From the NCBI RefSeq assembly GCF_001641265.1, contig NW_020167520.1, positions 930,001-994,000 on the forward strand: DNA of 64,000 nt, given 5' to 3'. This document shows, piece after piece, positions 52,929 to 64,000 of the stretch (position 1 is its first letter; each line of letters begins with the position of its first letter). Source of the stretch: Pseudogymnoascus destructans. Lineage: Eukaryota > Ascomycota > Leotiomycetes > Thelebolales > Thelebolaceae. The notes beneath the pieces were generated by a model, which worked only from the letters and a program-made list of their open reading frames with translations, was not told the DNA's origin and ran no database searches. A program made the translations under genes and the position numbers.

Positions 52929-54014
52929 ATGCCCAACCTCAAAGTCCTCATCATCGGCGCCTCAATCGCTGGCCCCACGGCCGCCTACTGGCTTTCCAAA
53001 GCCGGCGCAGACATAACCGTCATCGAACGCTTCCCTTCCCTGCGCACCAACGGCCAGAACGTCGACATCCGCACCTCCAGCGTAACTATCATGTGCAAGA
53101 TGCCTGGGATGGAGACCAAGACATCACAGATGGAAGTAATAAACTTTTGTCCTTGCAGACGGCAGTATATATGCGAGTATAAAACCAACTGGAAACCCCG
53201 AGCAACAGTCTTCGTGTCAGAATATCAGATCTTACGGGGTGACCTGTCGCAAATCCTGTTTGACCTGACGAAGGACAATAAGAGTATCAAATACGTCTTT
53301 GGTGCGCAAGTGGCGTCGATGCGACAGCAGATAGATGGAAAGGTCAACGGTCCAATCACAGTTGAATTTGCGAATGGCTTGGCTACAACGGAATATGACC
53401 TTGTCATCGCCTGCGACGGGGCTACCTCGCGGACTCGCGCTATGGGTCTTGGCTGCGGCTCTGGGGATTATGTCTACCCTTGGTATCCTTCTGCGATGCG
53501 ATGAAAAAAGGCGACTATGGGCTCAAACAGTTTGTCGCCAGTCATTATGAGGGTGCCAGCTGAAAGACCGAGGAAACCATGAGGTGCGTGTTTTATTCCA
53601 CGGACTTCTACGCCAACGAGATCGTTCAAGTCAAGAACCCAAGTCTTCGTAACGGCCGTTTCATCCTGGTTGGCGACGCAGGCTATGCGGCGGGTTTCAC
53701 AGGCGCCGGAACGACTCTCGCCATCACAGGGGCATATGCTAGCAGGCGAGATAAACAATCATGCCGGCAACCTTGAAGCAGGAATTATGGGATACGAGGA
53801 GCAAATGCGTCCTGTGATCGCGAAGCTGCAAAAGGCGCCGCCACTGATCCGTACAATTCTTGCACCGCAGACAGCATGGGGGCTGTGGGTGCGGAACCGA
53901 ATTTTTGCTTTCGTTGCGTGGAGTAGAATATTGAAGTTTACGCAGAAGTACTTTGCGAGTGCCTTCGCTAGTTCGGATAAGTTTGGGCTTCCCGAGTATG
54001 AGTGGGTGACGTGA
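52929..54014 (+). pseudogene. FAD-dependent monooxygenase, decayed
   Basis: The N-terminus has the FAD-binding GxGxxG-type motif VLIIGASIAGPTAAYWL and later the DG motif LVIACDGATSRTRA, typical of salicylate-hydroxylase/PHBH-like enzymes. After ~53480 about 100 residues expected between VYP and the next conserved block are missing. The frame then continues MKKGDYGLKQFVASHYEG, with a TGA at 53561 where Trp is expected, then the GD motif [20 protein letters not shown] frameshift near 53735 leads to [16 protein letters not shown] and a normal C-terminus at 54014. Deletion, stop and frameshift together make it a pseudogene. The family hydroxylates aromatic or polyketide substrates. Confidence 0.85.
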
Positions 54015-54215
54015 TTGGAAGAATAGACGTTAGGAGTATGCGCAAAACTTGTGCTGTATAAATAGTAGAAACTCCATATAATAAATAGTAAGAACATATT
54101 TCAAAAGAATGGCCCACTTCCTTATAATTTCCCCAGCTATCACGCTACAGCCCACAAGACGGTAAACAACTGCTTCATTTTCACATCATCAGCCAAAGCT
54201 TCACCACCACAGAAC

Positions 54216-56360
54216 TCAGGCCAAAGCAATCTCATAAGTTCCACCCGGCAAATCCGCATACACAAAGGTATTACCCCCTTTCTCAGTCGGTGCCACCACG
54301 CCACTCACTCCCGTAACCGTATATCCCTCTCCTTTCGGTAACACCAATCTTCCACTCGTCCCTTGCGGCGTCGTGAAACTCCCCACTACCACCTCCCCCG
54401 AGGCCTCCCACTGGGCCTCAAACTCCCCAAGTCCCGTCTCATACCCCGCACTGATCCTCTTTAGCCCGCCCAACCTCGGATGAATCTCCCACGTCCGGCC
54501 CATCGCGCTGGTAAGTTGAATTCCCGCGCCAAAAAACGACAGCGCGGATGTAGGACTAGTCGCCCATCCATGTGCATGGCTGACGCGGGCGTCGTTGTCG
54601 TAGGGAGGGTAGTGAAGAGAGCCATCGGCGGAGTACCCTTCGATGAGGGAGGAATTTGTCATGCGCGGGTCGTCGAGCATGAAATCTGCCCACATGAATT
54701 CCATAAGGTCGATGGCGCGGTGCGCTGCTCCAGCAAGGTAATGGGCTTGAACCTCAAATCCAGATGCAAATGGTGAGATGGCCTTCCCTGCTTCTGGGGC
54801 AGGGGCGCCAAAAGGACGAACCCAGCGGTCCGCGAGGGCTTTGGAAATGGCGGATGCCCGGTCAGGGGTTACAAGGCCGGCGATGATGGCCCACGAATTT
54901 CCGTCCTGCGGGTGGACTGCGGTGGCTGATTTGTCCTCAGCATTGTCGAAGAAGAGGTTTTGGGATGGGTCCCAGAGGTTAGCGTTTAGGGCGGTGCGGA
55001 TGCTGGACATGGCTGCGGTCCAAGTGGGGATTAGAGCGGTGTCGTTGAGAACATTAGCGAGCGTGATGGATTTCTCGAGGGTGTGGTAAAAGATTGAGTT
55101 TGCCTGTTGGGTAGGTGTTAGTTCTTGGGGGAATTTGACAGAGAGCTGGAAAACAAACCTCTCCGTTGTGGCCGCCCATTCCGGACCGGAGCCAATCGTT
55201 GGGGCTGTCAACGTTGGCCATTCCGGTGCTATCAATCAATCTGACCGTATTGGCAAGACCTAGCTTATACTGAGGCCAGTACTTTTCTAGGTACGCCAGG
55301 TCGCCCGAGTACGTGTAGTAATCGTACAGGTCAAGAAGTGTGTAGAGATGGTACGTAAAGCTGTAATCGAAGTGGCCCTTGAGGAAATAGCCGATTCCAT
55401 TGTATGGTAATCGCCCACTCGCTTCCTGCATTGAAAATAAAGCCGATAGGCCATTTTTAACCCCATCAAGGCTGTTGGTTGACACGAACATCGATGGACC
55501 AGAAATTGCAATGTCACCAGGCCAGACAAGGCGATCCCGTTTTGCTCCATCCATGAGAACCGAGGTTCCCTCTATTAGGCATTAGCCATTCGTCTAATTC
55601 CCAAATACCAATATCCCCACGCACTGCTGGAATACGAAGAACCTCTCATAAAAGAGGGCAACTAACCTGACAACCTGCCATTCAAGTACCAATCCACCCC
55701 TGGCACATTCTGCGAATTCCCATACGCCGGATCCGAGGTGCATAGCTGGTTCGTGTACGCGCCCGCATACCACACACGATTCAACTTCTCGCTATCACTA
55801 TTAAAGTACCCTGCATAGTCCTGTGCGTTCGCCATCTCGGGAGACGCCGTGAAGTTCACTGATAGCGAGTCAATGACCATCTCCCCCGTGGAGTTGTGCC
55901 AAAGACTCATATAGCGGAAGCCCCCGCGCTGATGCGTCTTATCGGCTGCATAGGCGCCGGCGGCACCAACAGGGAACCAGAGCGGGCTGTCGAAGGTAAC
56001 GGCGTTGGCGGAGTCGCTGAGGGTGGTGCTGATCCACATGTTGCTCTCGGTGAAGGTGAACCCGATGAACTCGGCGTCGCCTGAGACGGACTTGACATTA
56101 AACTGTACAGTGCCAGCGACGTTTTTGCCGAAATCGATGGTGATGGCCGAGTCGCCGGTAAAGGTGGTGCCATCGTTGTTTTTAGAGGCGGTACAGAGGG
56201 CACCGGGATTCTCAACCTTGTTAGTGGTGTTAAGAAGGTCTCTGCATTGCACATTGCGGTCACTTGGAGCGAGGATGTACTCTTGGAACTTGACCGCAGA
56301 GACGCATCCTGAGAAAAGAATAGCGGGTAGTGCTCCCCGAGGCAGGTTTGAAAACCTCAT
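54216..56360 (-). CDS. GH78 alpha-L-rhamnosidase-like secreted enzyme, 664 aa
   Basis: Exons 56360-55667, 55571-55159 and 55103-54216; introns of 95 and 55 nt have GT-AG ends and keep frame. A signal peptide is likely (MRFSNLPRGALPAILFSGCVSA). Residues ~25-215 form a beta-sandwich region; the (alpha/alpha)6 barrel begins with LNRVWYAGAYTNQLC and contains the family signature TSVLMDGAKRDRLVWPGDI, with the general-acid region, and later SPNDWLRSGMGGHNGE. The C-terminal ~90 residues form the usual beta domain (GFEVQAHYLAGAAHRAIDLM precedes it). GH78 enzymes remove terminal alpha-L-rhamnose from pectin or plant glycosides; the substrate here is not determined. Intact. Confidence 0.88.
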
Positions 56361-57792
56361 ATTGTTTGGAGACAGACGTATTTCGAGAAAAGGCTCGACA
56401 TGAATAAAAAGGGTCCCGCGCGTTCAACAGGACGAGGTCCTGACCTATCTTATACCACCGTAACAACGTCATTACTCTCATTGTCTCCTGACAACCCCTC
56501 ACCATCGTCCGTGCCCCTCCATGACGAGGCCAAGGTCAAGAAGTACAACAAAGAGAGAAGTGAGGCTCACCCGGTCCCCAAGTGTCCCCAAGTCCCTCTG
56601 GTTCGGGTTAATCAGCCCCGGAACCTGCAATAGGGGAGCGGAATGATGCGGACAGGGTCAGGAACGAGGACAGAAATGTGATATCAGAAAGCTGATTCAC
56701 ATGTCTGGTGTCAGATCGGCGGCATGACGCCGAGTGAGAGGGCAGGCCGGGGCCAATCATCGGCTTTGAGCCGGTATATTAAGGACCGAAAGCGGCATTC
56801 TGGTGTCTCCTGGATACAGCGTTAGCATGTGTCCCGTGAGGTGTCTGAGACATTACCAGCGGTGCCTAAGTAGTGAGTACATGCGAGTGTTCATGCTTTA
56901 GTATGGCATGGGATGCATGTTGGGGTATGCTATCCAATATCAGGATGCATACCATGTTTAATATGTCACAGGCCAACTACCGAACCCTACGTACATTCTC
57001 ATAGCCGCCATCACGTCGACTGTGCCTAGGCATGCCCAGAAGTAACGTTGCACCCTGTCCTAATATAGACTAACGTCGGAGTCGGAGTCGTCGTGCGGTA
57101 AACTCTAAGCGGGTCACAACGGTCGATCGCTTGGCTAGCGCGCAGCCTCTATGCTAAACCGATTTAACTATTAGCGCCACATGCGTTGGACGGCTTGGCG
57201 TTGATATTGCCGACATAACGCGACGTCTATCTATTTACAGCGTCAGTTATCAACTTCATTGGCTCCACGATGAAATTCTTTCGCCAAGAGACCCATGGAG
57301 GGGTTGCCTGTTGCCGGTGATGCATAGAAGTAGGCACAAAAGCTACGCGCTGGCAATAGTTGTCAGCTGTTCAGAGGTTCAGAGGTTCAGACGTAGGGTA
57401 AGTGGGCGTTTGGGAGATTGATAAGGTCTATATGCATGAGAAGGTTAGCGAGACCTGGTTCAAGAGCATAAAAAGATTGCACGTTGAAAGAGGTGTGTCC
57501 TTTAGAACCCAACTTGAATTGGTATTCTTCGCCTTGAATATCGAGAGAGGACGATGTTGCTCTAATATATGGTTGAAGTGCGAGAGCTAGATTTATACTC
57601 ATGATAAACGTGAATACCCCAATATAACATACAGGGATTGCCGATCACCACAAGCATACAAGCTCGCAGCTATACATACACCCCTACACATTACCCCCAT
57701 ATCTATCTACTACCCCCACGAACCGCCCCAACCCCAACCTTCCCATATATCGGCCCCCCTCCCTCATATGTCATCTCCTCCACACTCCCCCG
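56361..57792. other. Intergenic, rhamnosidase 5' flank
   Basis: The first ~300 bp upstream of 56360 should hold the rhamnosidase promoter (two CCCCTCAC-like stretches, no certain site). The rest has no supported gene; a triplet of TTCAGAGG occurs near 57370-57390. Confidence 0.5.
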
Positions 57793-60302
57793 CTAACCCT
57801 CGGTCCCACTGCTTCTAAACGCCGCACACAGCGCCGCATAATGATGCGTCAACTCGAGCACATTCTGCGGCAAACTGCTCGCCTGAATAATACTCCTCAC
57901 CTTCATCGCGCCATCTTCCTCAATCAGCGATCTAACCGTCCACAGCAGCTCAGGCGAGAACTCCGAGTACCAGCGATACTGCCAGGTAATAAGTCTAATA
58001 ACCGCCTGTACAGCATCCCTCGTGCGGTGCTGCTTCTCGTACCCACCCAATACCCCGCGCAGCGCCTTGGGGCTGAATCGGATATCGAGGCAGGCGCGGT
58101 AGGCTTCGGCAGCCTCGGGGGCGTGGTGCAGACGAGTAGCGAGGGCACCGAGGATCTCCCATTCCTCGGCGGACTTCTGGTATTGCAGGGACTGGGCGCG
58201 GTACTGGGCCATCTCGGTGCGCCAGATGGTGTAGATACGGAGGTCTTCGTAGAGGACCATGAAGAGGCTGTCGAGCCAGCGCTCGCAGAGACGTTTGTTG
58301 TTGAAGCGCGCGAGTTGTTCTTCGGTGGTGTCGGGCTGGGGTATGTTAGTCTGGGTTAGGAGTAGTGGGGATGTGGGGGGAGGGTAGGGGGGGTGTGTAC
58401 ATCTTCGTTGCCGGCTTTAACTTCTTCTTTGTGCACGGTCTGCTCGGGCTTCTCGAGGGCAGCACCAGCGTCTGAGGCAGTTTCGTCGGCATCTCCAGCT
58501 AAAGACCCGTTCGCCTCAGACTCTGCCTCCTCTATGCCATTCGCCTGTGGATCCGGCGTCCCCCTTAGCACATCCGTGCTCGGGTTGCGCTTCTCCTCCC
58601 CGGGCTGGCGATCGGTGCGGTATTCTTCCTCCATGACAAACACCTGGCTACGGATCTTGAGCAGCTGGTCCCAGCCAATCTTAGCCGTCATCTCTGTCAA
58701 GATGCTATATGCCTTCTTGAAGGTGCCTTTGTACTGCGCGGCGCGGAGGCCGAGCAGGCTAGGGTGGACCTGCTCGGAAAACTTGGAGTCGGGCTCGCTG
58801 TCAATCTCATCGAGGCGCGTCTCGGGCAGGGTGGGTAGGTGCACGTCCTTGGGCTCTGGCATCAACGGGGCGTCCTTGTCCTGGTACGTGAACATCGGGC
58901 ATGAGTTGAGCGTCGTGAGCGCGTTCTCCCAGTCCTCCATTGCGACGTATACTTGTGCAAGGCGTGCCCAGGTGCCGAATTCGCTCGGGGCGGCGATAGT
59001 GCTGCGGTCAGCGCAACCAAGGGCCCAGGCAAGGCGCTCCTTCTTCAGCTCGGGGGTTGTCGGGTTGAGGGCTTTGTTCATGAGGAAGTCGGCTTGGGTG
59101 TCGAGAAGGACGTAGTCCATGGGCGACTGCTTGACTGCTTCGTGGAGGACGCGGACAGCTTGTACCTCTTCGTTGCCCATGATCATAACCTTCGCGAGGA
59201 GGGAGGAGACCTCGACATTCTTGACGCGCAGTTTCTCGAAGAGGTTAATACCAGACGCGAAGCGGCCGGTCGTGTGGAAGTATCGGAGGAGTCCGGCGGT
59301 GAGGTGGTTCGCGACGTTATTGGGAACTTGAACCATCGAATCCGATCCAAGCTGCCATCCTATAATCCAGTCAGCATCATCACATCGCTATCGCTATCAC
59401 CACACAACCGTCCCCACATACCTCTGAAAAACAGCTGCTCCGCCGCGGCCAAAAATCTATGCTCCGTCTCCGTATTTGTGACAGGGTTGAAGCGCCTCAC
59501 ACCCATGATCTTGCGAATAGTCTCACCGCTTCCATCGTCGGCGTATGAGTATGAGCGCAGGACGCTGCACAGGTATGTCTCTAGCCAGAGTTCGTCGGAA
59601 GCAACGCGCTTGTCGCCACGCTCGTCGATGCAGTAGCTTTCGACGGAGCCGGGAATCGTGACCTGGACGCGCATATCAACGCGGGAGAAGGCATTGTAGC
59701 AGCTGGTATGTGTTAGCGTCTTCACCCTTTTGTCGTAGTTGTGAGGATGGGGAGAACGAACCAGTAAGTCCCCTCCACAATCTTCGCTACGGTCTTATCG
59801 AACACCGTATATGTGAGCGTATTAATATACGCCGCCAGACTTGCTGACGATGATGCATCCACCCCCATAACATGGTGATAGATCCCCGACTACCCCCTTC
59901 GTCAGCCCACGAGTCAAATTCCCCCCACAGTCCAGGGGGGTGAGGAAGGTGCATACCTGTCTCGCCGGGTTCCGTGGCGCCTGCTTGACCAGGTGTACTA
60001 GATCTGGGGGTCCAAGTTCGCGGAGGGATGAGAGCCCTTCAGTGCGCGCTTCAACACTCTCGTGCATCACCTCCTCCGTCAACCTAGGGGGGGGGAACGT
60101 TAGCATTGCTCAACCCAGCCATGGCCGCGCGGCGTGAGCTTTCGGCATCAATCCATCTGGATAAAATCCATGCTTGCCCTGCATAGCTGCATATGTCCAT
60201 GCAGTACTGATGGCCGCTGTTTCAAACCGCACGCCCCTCATCATCGAAATGCACACAAAGGGAGTCGGAGTGAACCTACTCTGGCACCGCCGGCGCAACC
60301 AT
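57793..60302 (-). CDS. ChAPs-family exomer subunit (Bud7/Bch1/Chs6-like), 686 aa
   Basis: Six exons: 60302-60280, 60083-59957, 59889-59762, 59702-59422, 59359-58401 and 58335-57793. All junctions are GT-AG and the frame closes to 686 codons. ChAPs bind Chs5 and Arf1 at the trans-Golgi and export cargo such as chitin synthases to the surface. Recognisable blocks are LGPPDLVHLVKQAPRN, YHHVMGVDASSSASLAAYI, FSRVDMRVQVTIPGSVESY and LLRYFHTTGRFASGINLFEK, with TPR-like helical repeats through residues ~190-330 (DYVLLDTQADFLMNKAL, TWARLAQVYVAMEDWENAL). Residues ~410-505 are an acidic low-complexity insertion just before the last intron. The first exon is only 23 nt (MVAPAVPE) and is inferred from splice sites and frame, so the start is the least certain part. 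Confidence 0.88.
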
Positions 60303-60855
60303 CTTCGCTCAATCCTTCGCCCACCCAAACAAACACAAACAATCCCCCCTAGCTCGTAATATTTCAATCGCTCCTGTCGCGCCTTTGGGATATATAATCA
60401 GCGATGTGCGTGGTTGTCAATTGACGTTGTTGCTCTTTGAGTTGGTTGAGCCTCAGGGACGGTATGGATGTGGATGTAACAGTAAGGTAGCTTTCTTTGC
60501 GTGGTCACCACAGTAGGTAGCTGGTACGGGAGTTGCCGTGGGGGAGGTTGGCCAATCATGTAGCGGGGTGGAGGTGATTTCGAGTCAAAGAGACAATGGA
60601 AGTTCCCAAAACGAAATTCCAAGGCGAGAATATTTATTTATTTTGTGGACAACGAGAATGTACGCGTGTATGTAAATTTTATATACAATTTAAATATGTA
60701 GTGGATGTATACACTTGTTCCCCTACTTCAACGGAATATTAACAAATATGACGCCCAAAACCATTGGATATATCCCGCCAAACACCCCCCCAAGTCCAAT
60801 AACGCCTTCTAGAGCCCCATTCCACCACAGTAAATGCCCGAATTCAATCATCACC
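60303..60855. other. Intergenic, ChAPs 5' flank
   Basis: No gene supported. It holds the promoter region of the ChAPs gene and the 3' flank of the next gene, both on the minus strand. Confidence 0.5.
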
Positions 60856-62164
60856 TCACATCTCCTGTCTCCCAGTGACGCTCTCCCTCCCGTCTGTCCT
60901 CGCCCACCCTTGTCCCCTCGCCCCAACCGCACTGCCCCCATCCAGCTCTATTGGCCCCACCGCCTGACCGTGCAACTCCCCACACTGCTCCCCTGGCCCC
61001 ACCACCTGGCCGTCCAACTCCCCATGCTGCGCCGTAGGGGACGCCTGACCATGCAACTCCCCATACTGCGCCGCAGGGGACGCCCCATACGCTGGTGGCG
61101 GCGACGCTACTCTCGAACTGAGGGGACTGACAGGCACCGCGCTAGCCGAGACGAGACTCTGGGTGTTTGCCGACTCGTGCGGAGCCGGTGTGTTGGATGT
61201 CTCGGTGCCGCGAGCGGGTTGCGGGGTGTAGTAAGGCTGTCCGGTGCTGACGTACATGGGCTTCGCCGGGAGCGGGGCAATAGTCGGGTATGGCGGGACG
61301 TTCATCTTACTCTTGTTTCGGCTTCGTTTGAGGCAACAGTAACCGATGATGAGGGCAAGGAACGCGACGGCTCCAACGATGCCGCCGATGGCCGAGTTGC
61401 TGAGGGTCTGACTGGAGTTGGAAGAGGATTTTGTGTCGGTTCCTGCGGGGCAGGGGTTTGAGGTGCAGCTTGTACTGCTGGATCTGAAGGTGGGGGTGGG
61501 GGTGGAGGGTGTATAGTTTGATACTGTGCGTGAGGTTCTCGCGGGGTTTGTTGCGCTGACGACGGGGACAGACGTTCGTGAGATGCCTACGCCTACTTGT
61601 GCTGACTGTGAGGCGTTAGTGGTGGACTTTTGCGTTTGGTGTAGGGTGGAGGGGGACGTACAGCTGTGAGGATCTGGGAGGCGGGAACGTTCTGGTCTGC
61701 TGGGAGGCAGAGCCCGCCGGAGCCGGAAAAGGGGACTACGGCGATGAGGCCAGCGGAGCAGCAGAAGTAGCGCGGAGGCCAGGGCCAGGGATACATTTCC
61801 ATTGACTGGTCCGCGCAGGCGGGTAGGGTTTGGAGTTTGTTAAGGCAGTCGACGGCTGGAAGTTGGTTAGGTAGAGTTGCAAACGGGTGACGGGGGGAGA
61901 CAGACCAGTTGGACAGCAGTATGCGCCATAGCCGGTCGTGAAACAGGTCTCGCCGGTGGGACAGCAGCTGTTATTGCTGGTGTCGCATGACCGCGACCAG
62001 GCGCCGGTACAGGTGTTGGAGGTGGACCAGGCCCAGCCGCCGATGTATTCAGCACGGGGATTGATGGACTGGTCGACGCGACGGGGGATGGGCGCAGGTG
62101 GCAGTTGAGCGGAGTGAGCGGTGGTGAGGAGGAGGGAGAGGGCGGCTAGGGTTGAGGAAAGCAT
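60856..62164 (-). CDS. Secreted Cys-rich, single-pass membrane protein (400 aa)
   Basis: Exons 62164-61906, 61855-61662 and 61605-60856; introns of 50 and 56 nt are GT-AG and frame-preserving. Signal peptide MLSSTLAALSLLLTTAHSA; then an extracellular part with ~14 cysteines (CTGAWSRSCDTSNNSCCPTG, CFTTGYGAYCCPTG, CLNKLQTLPAC, YFCCSAGLIAVV). A Ser/Thr-rich stalk (residues ~155-235) leads to one transmembrane helix, AIGGIVGAVAFLALIIGYCC, a basic stop-transfer KRSRNKSK, and a Pro/Gly/Gln-rich cytosolic tail. The layout resembles fungal surface sensors or receptors, but there is no WSC or other named domain. A 6-bp microsatellite and a pogo element lie 30-140 bp upstream. Confidence 0.82.
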
Positions 62165-62194
62165 CGGTCTATTGCGGGGCGTGGGCGTGTATGT

Positions 62195-62239
62195 GAAGAT
62201 GAAGATGAAGATGAAGATGAAGATGAAGATGAAGATGAA
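62195..62239. repeat. (GATGAA)n microsatellite in 5' leader
   Basis: About seven tandem GATGAA units, 31-75 bp upstream of the start codon at 62164, in the expected 5' untranslated region or promoter of the membrane-protein gene. Confidence 0.9.
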
Positions 62240-62305
62240 ATATGGAAGGCTACCTTGTGGTGGGAGGCTGAGCCTATGGACACGGGTGGGAAAGGGGAAT
62301 GGGTA

Positions 62306-63236
62306 CTCGGTATTCCACCCACTCGCTTCGCTCGTAGGTGGCGACAGCGATCTGTGCACGCGACAGCGATATGTGCATGTACACCGCCACTTTGATACAT
62401 AGATGAAATAATAATATTTGTCGTAACAACAACCCTCTACGATGCCTTTGAATAGCGATCCAAGTCGAGCTGACCGTCTTATTGAGGCCCGGCAGTTCTA
62501 CTTGTAACAACCAGATACTTATACAATTACTTGGGTTGCCCGCAAGTTTAATGTCAACCGTGAGACACTCCGACGACACATTACTACCCCTCTCCTTCCC
62601 CGCGGGGGTCAAAACTGAGTTTTATCTCAAGAACAAGATACTGCAGTTTGTCAATTTATATATGACCAACTTAAGCGTGGGGTCCCTGCAAACTGATCAA
62701 TGGTTTTACGGGCTGTTGCAGACTTGCAACCCGATTGTACGATCCCATCGCAACGGTGGTTACAACGCTTCCTTAAGGCACACCCTGAATTCCACTCGAT
62801 TCATACGAAGACTTTAAATACGCATAAAAAGCAGGCACAAAAGAAAGAGGTATTTGAGGAATTTTTCCTTACATATAACGCACTTATTACAAAACACAAC
62901 ATTAAGCCATATAACTTATGGAATGTTGATGAGACTGGCTACATGATTGGATGTTATAAATCTACAGCTGTTATTGTGCCGATTGGCGTAAAGCAATGGA
63001 CTGTTGATAATCCTGAGAATCGGCTCTCTGTTACTGTGATTGAGGGAGTAAATGCAAGTGGTACAGCAATTGCAGAAGCCATTATCATTCCGGGGAAACT
63101 TCATATGGACTCATGGTATAATGATAACCTTGAGCCAAATGCTCTTGTTATCGTTAATGAGAGTGGGTATTCAAACGACGACATTGCAATTCAATACCTC
63201 ATGCATTTTATTCAATATCTGCAGAGCATATGTCAC
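62306..63236 (+). mobile_element. Second copy of pogo element 4, truncated in view by LTR A
   Basis: The left end CTCGGTATTCCACCCACTCG follows a TA and matches element 4 at 21912, including the two GCGACAGCGA-type subterminal motifs. The plus-strand transposase is interrupted at 63237 by LTR A copy 6; the rest, if present, is beyond the window. Confidence 0.88.
62442..63236 (+). pseudogene. Pogo element 4 transposase, decayed copy
   Basis: Starts MPLNSDPSRADRLIEARQF and aligns in one frame with the intact gene at 22037-23770 through the second helix-turn-helix, WNVDETGYMIG (first Asp) and YSNDDIAIQYLMHFI, where the LTR cuts it. Three premature stops occur near 62505, 62616 and 62695; the latter two fall where the intact copy has Arg, consistent with CGA-to-TGA changes. 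Confidence 0.87.
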
Positions 63237-64000
63237 TGTAATGGTGGGTGCACCAGATGTGAGAATCTAGCCACCCAAGGAAGGGATGAATTTACTAAGA
63301 CAACACACTGTCTTAGAAAACAGAGCCAAAGGGTCGTAGCTTAGACTATTCCACAACGCAGCAATCAGGTGTGTGATGTAGTGAAGTGGTTCAGACAAGT
63401 TGCAACAAATCTTGAGTCTGGGAACTCAAGGGTAAGTCAGAGGTTAACACCTCACTGACTTTTCAGAAACAAGGAGTAACAAGATGAATGCTTGGAAGCT
63501 TGGAAAAGACGTGGAAGTATGTGATAGTCGATTTACTATATTGTCTGCTTGCCCTTTCTTAAGGAAAGGGCAATCCTATTTATGCTAAAGGAATGTAGTT
63601 CTCTCATTTTCCAAGACTTTCCATGACTTACCAGGCTTGGTAACTGTAGTCGACGTAAGAGAATCCCATAGAACCATCTCTTAGGTTCGTAGCCTATAGG
63701 AAGTAAAAGGAGGTCCAAGGTCAGAGTACCCCTATAGACAAATTATGTCATAACTTAACCAATCTTGTGGGTAACTAAAGAGCGATGACATGTAATGAAT
63801 CATAGAGGTTCGTAGGAGCTTTTAGAGCTATCGTTCATGCTCCTAGGCCTCTAGTTGGTAGAGATATGTCATGTGGTAGTATGAGTGATGTCATGTAATA
63901 AATCATAGAGAGTTGTAGAGATATGCTATGTGGTAATATCGGCCCAGTAACTAAGGAGCAATGATGTGTAATGAATCATAGATGGTTGTAGCAATCGTTG
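63237..64000 (-). repeat. LTR family A, copy 6, runs off the window
   Basis: Starts TGTAATGGTGGGTGCACC, the reverse orientation, and is closest to copy 4, with which it shares the same distal rearrangements (AGTGATGTCATGTAAT segments). The left flank is GTCAC; the right flank is not visible. Confidence 0.88.

Noticed and set aside
58393..59115. 240-codon antisense ORF over the ChAPs gene
   Set aside because: It is a shadow of the large ChAPs exon, with no domain of its own.
62505..62697. Repeat-induced point mutation (RIP) as the general cause of transposon decay
   Set aside because: Some stops fit C-to-T or G-to-A changes (CGA to TGA, TGG to TGA), but many copies are close to intact and lesions elsewhere are indels. 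A genome-wide dinucleotide index is needed, and I cannot claim RIP from this window.

Overview
The window looks like nuclear DNA from a filamentous ascomycete (Pezizomycotina). The reasons are short GT-AG introns of about 45-75 nt, single-gene transcription units, a ChAPs/exomer subunit, GH76 and GH78 glycosidases, a DUF7707-like GPI-anchored protein, a Zn(II)2Cys6 relic, and dense Fot1/pogo, Tc1, PIF-Harbinger and Ty3 transposons. Nothing resembles a bacterial operon, a phage or CRISPR.

Layout. 1-1.7 kb: the 3' end of PUS7 and a small cysteine-containing protein. 2.2-12.1 kb: a transposon block with a PIF-Harbinger element, two back-to-back pogo elements, a MITE, a truncated pogo, a solo LTR and a Ty3 remnant. 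13.1-15.0 kb: a membrane-anchored alpha/beta-hydrolase (TAP-like peptidase). 15.9-24 kb: an intact Tc1 element, solo LTRs inside a decayed Ty3 element, and an intact pogo element. 24.2-25.4 kb: a GH76 mannanase. 26.6-41.3 kb: a deeply nested block of three Tc1-like elements, a second Harbinger element, a pogo element and many solo LTRs. 42-45.2 kb: an EamA/DMT transporter and a GPI-anchored protein. 46.3-52.2 kb: three Ty3 fragments joined through a telomere-like minisatellite and LTRs. 52.2-54 kb: a truncated Zn2Cys6 gene and a dead FAD monooxygenase. 54.2-62.2 kb: three good genes, a GH78 rhamnosidase-like enzyme, a ChAPs protein and a Cys-rich single-pass membrane protein. 62.3-64 kb: a decayed copy of the 22-24 kb pogo element, cut by a solo LTR that runs off the end.

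Four LTR families recur: A about 900 bp, B about 400-480 bp, C about 247-372 bp and E 542 bp. A further single LTR, D, starts a gag gene. Most copies have clear 5-bp target duplications, so insertion order can be read. Several interrupted transposase frames become continuous when the insert and one target copy are set aside. Copies without target duplications join unrelated elements and probably mark deletions by LTR-LTR recombination. Host genes share no evident pathway, though GH76, ChAPs, the GPI protein and the Cys-rich membrane protein all concern the cell surface. The most notable patterns are the repeated 17-bp-period binding-site-like ends of several pogo families, the multi-level nesting at 37.7-41.3 kb, a 147-bp-arm foldback inside a Harbinger gene, and an antisense Cys-cluster ORF near a Ty3 3' end.
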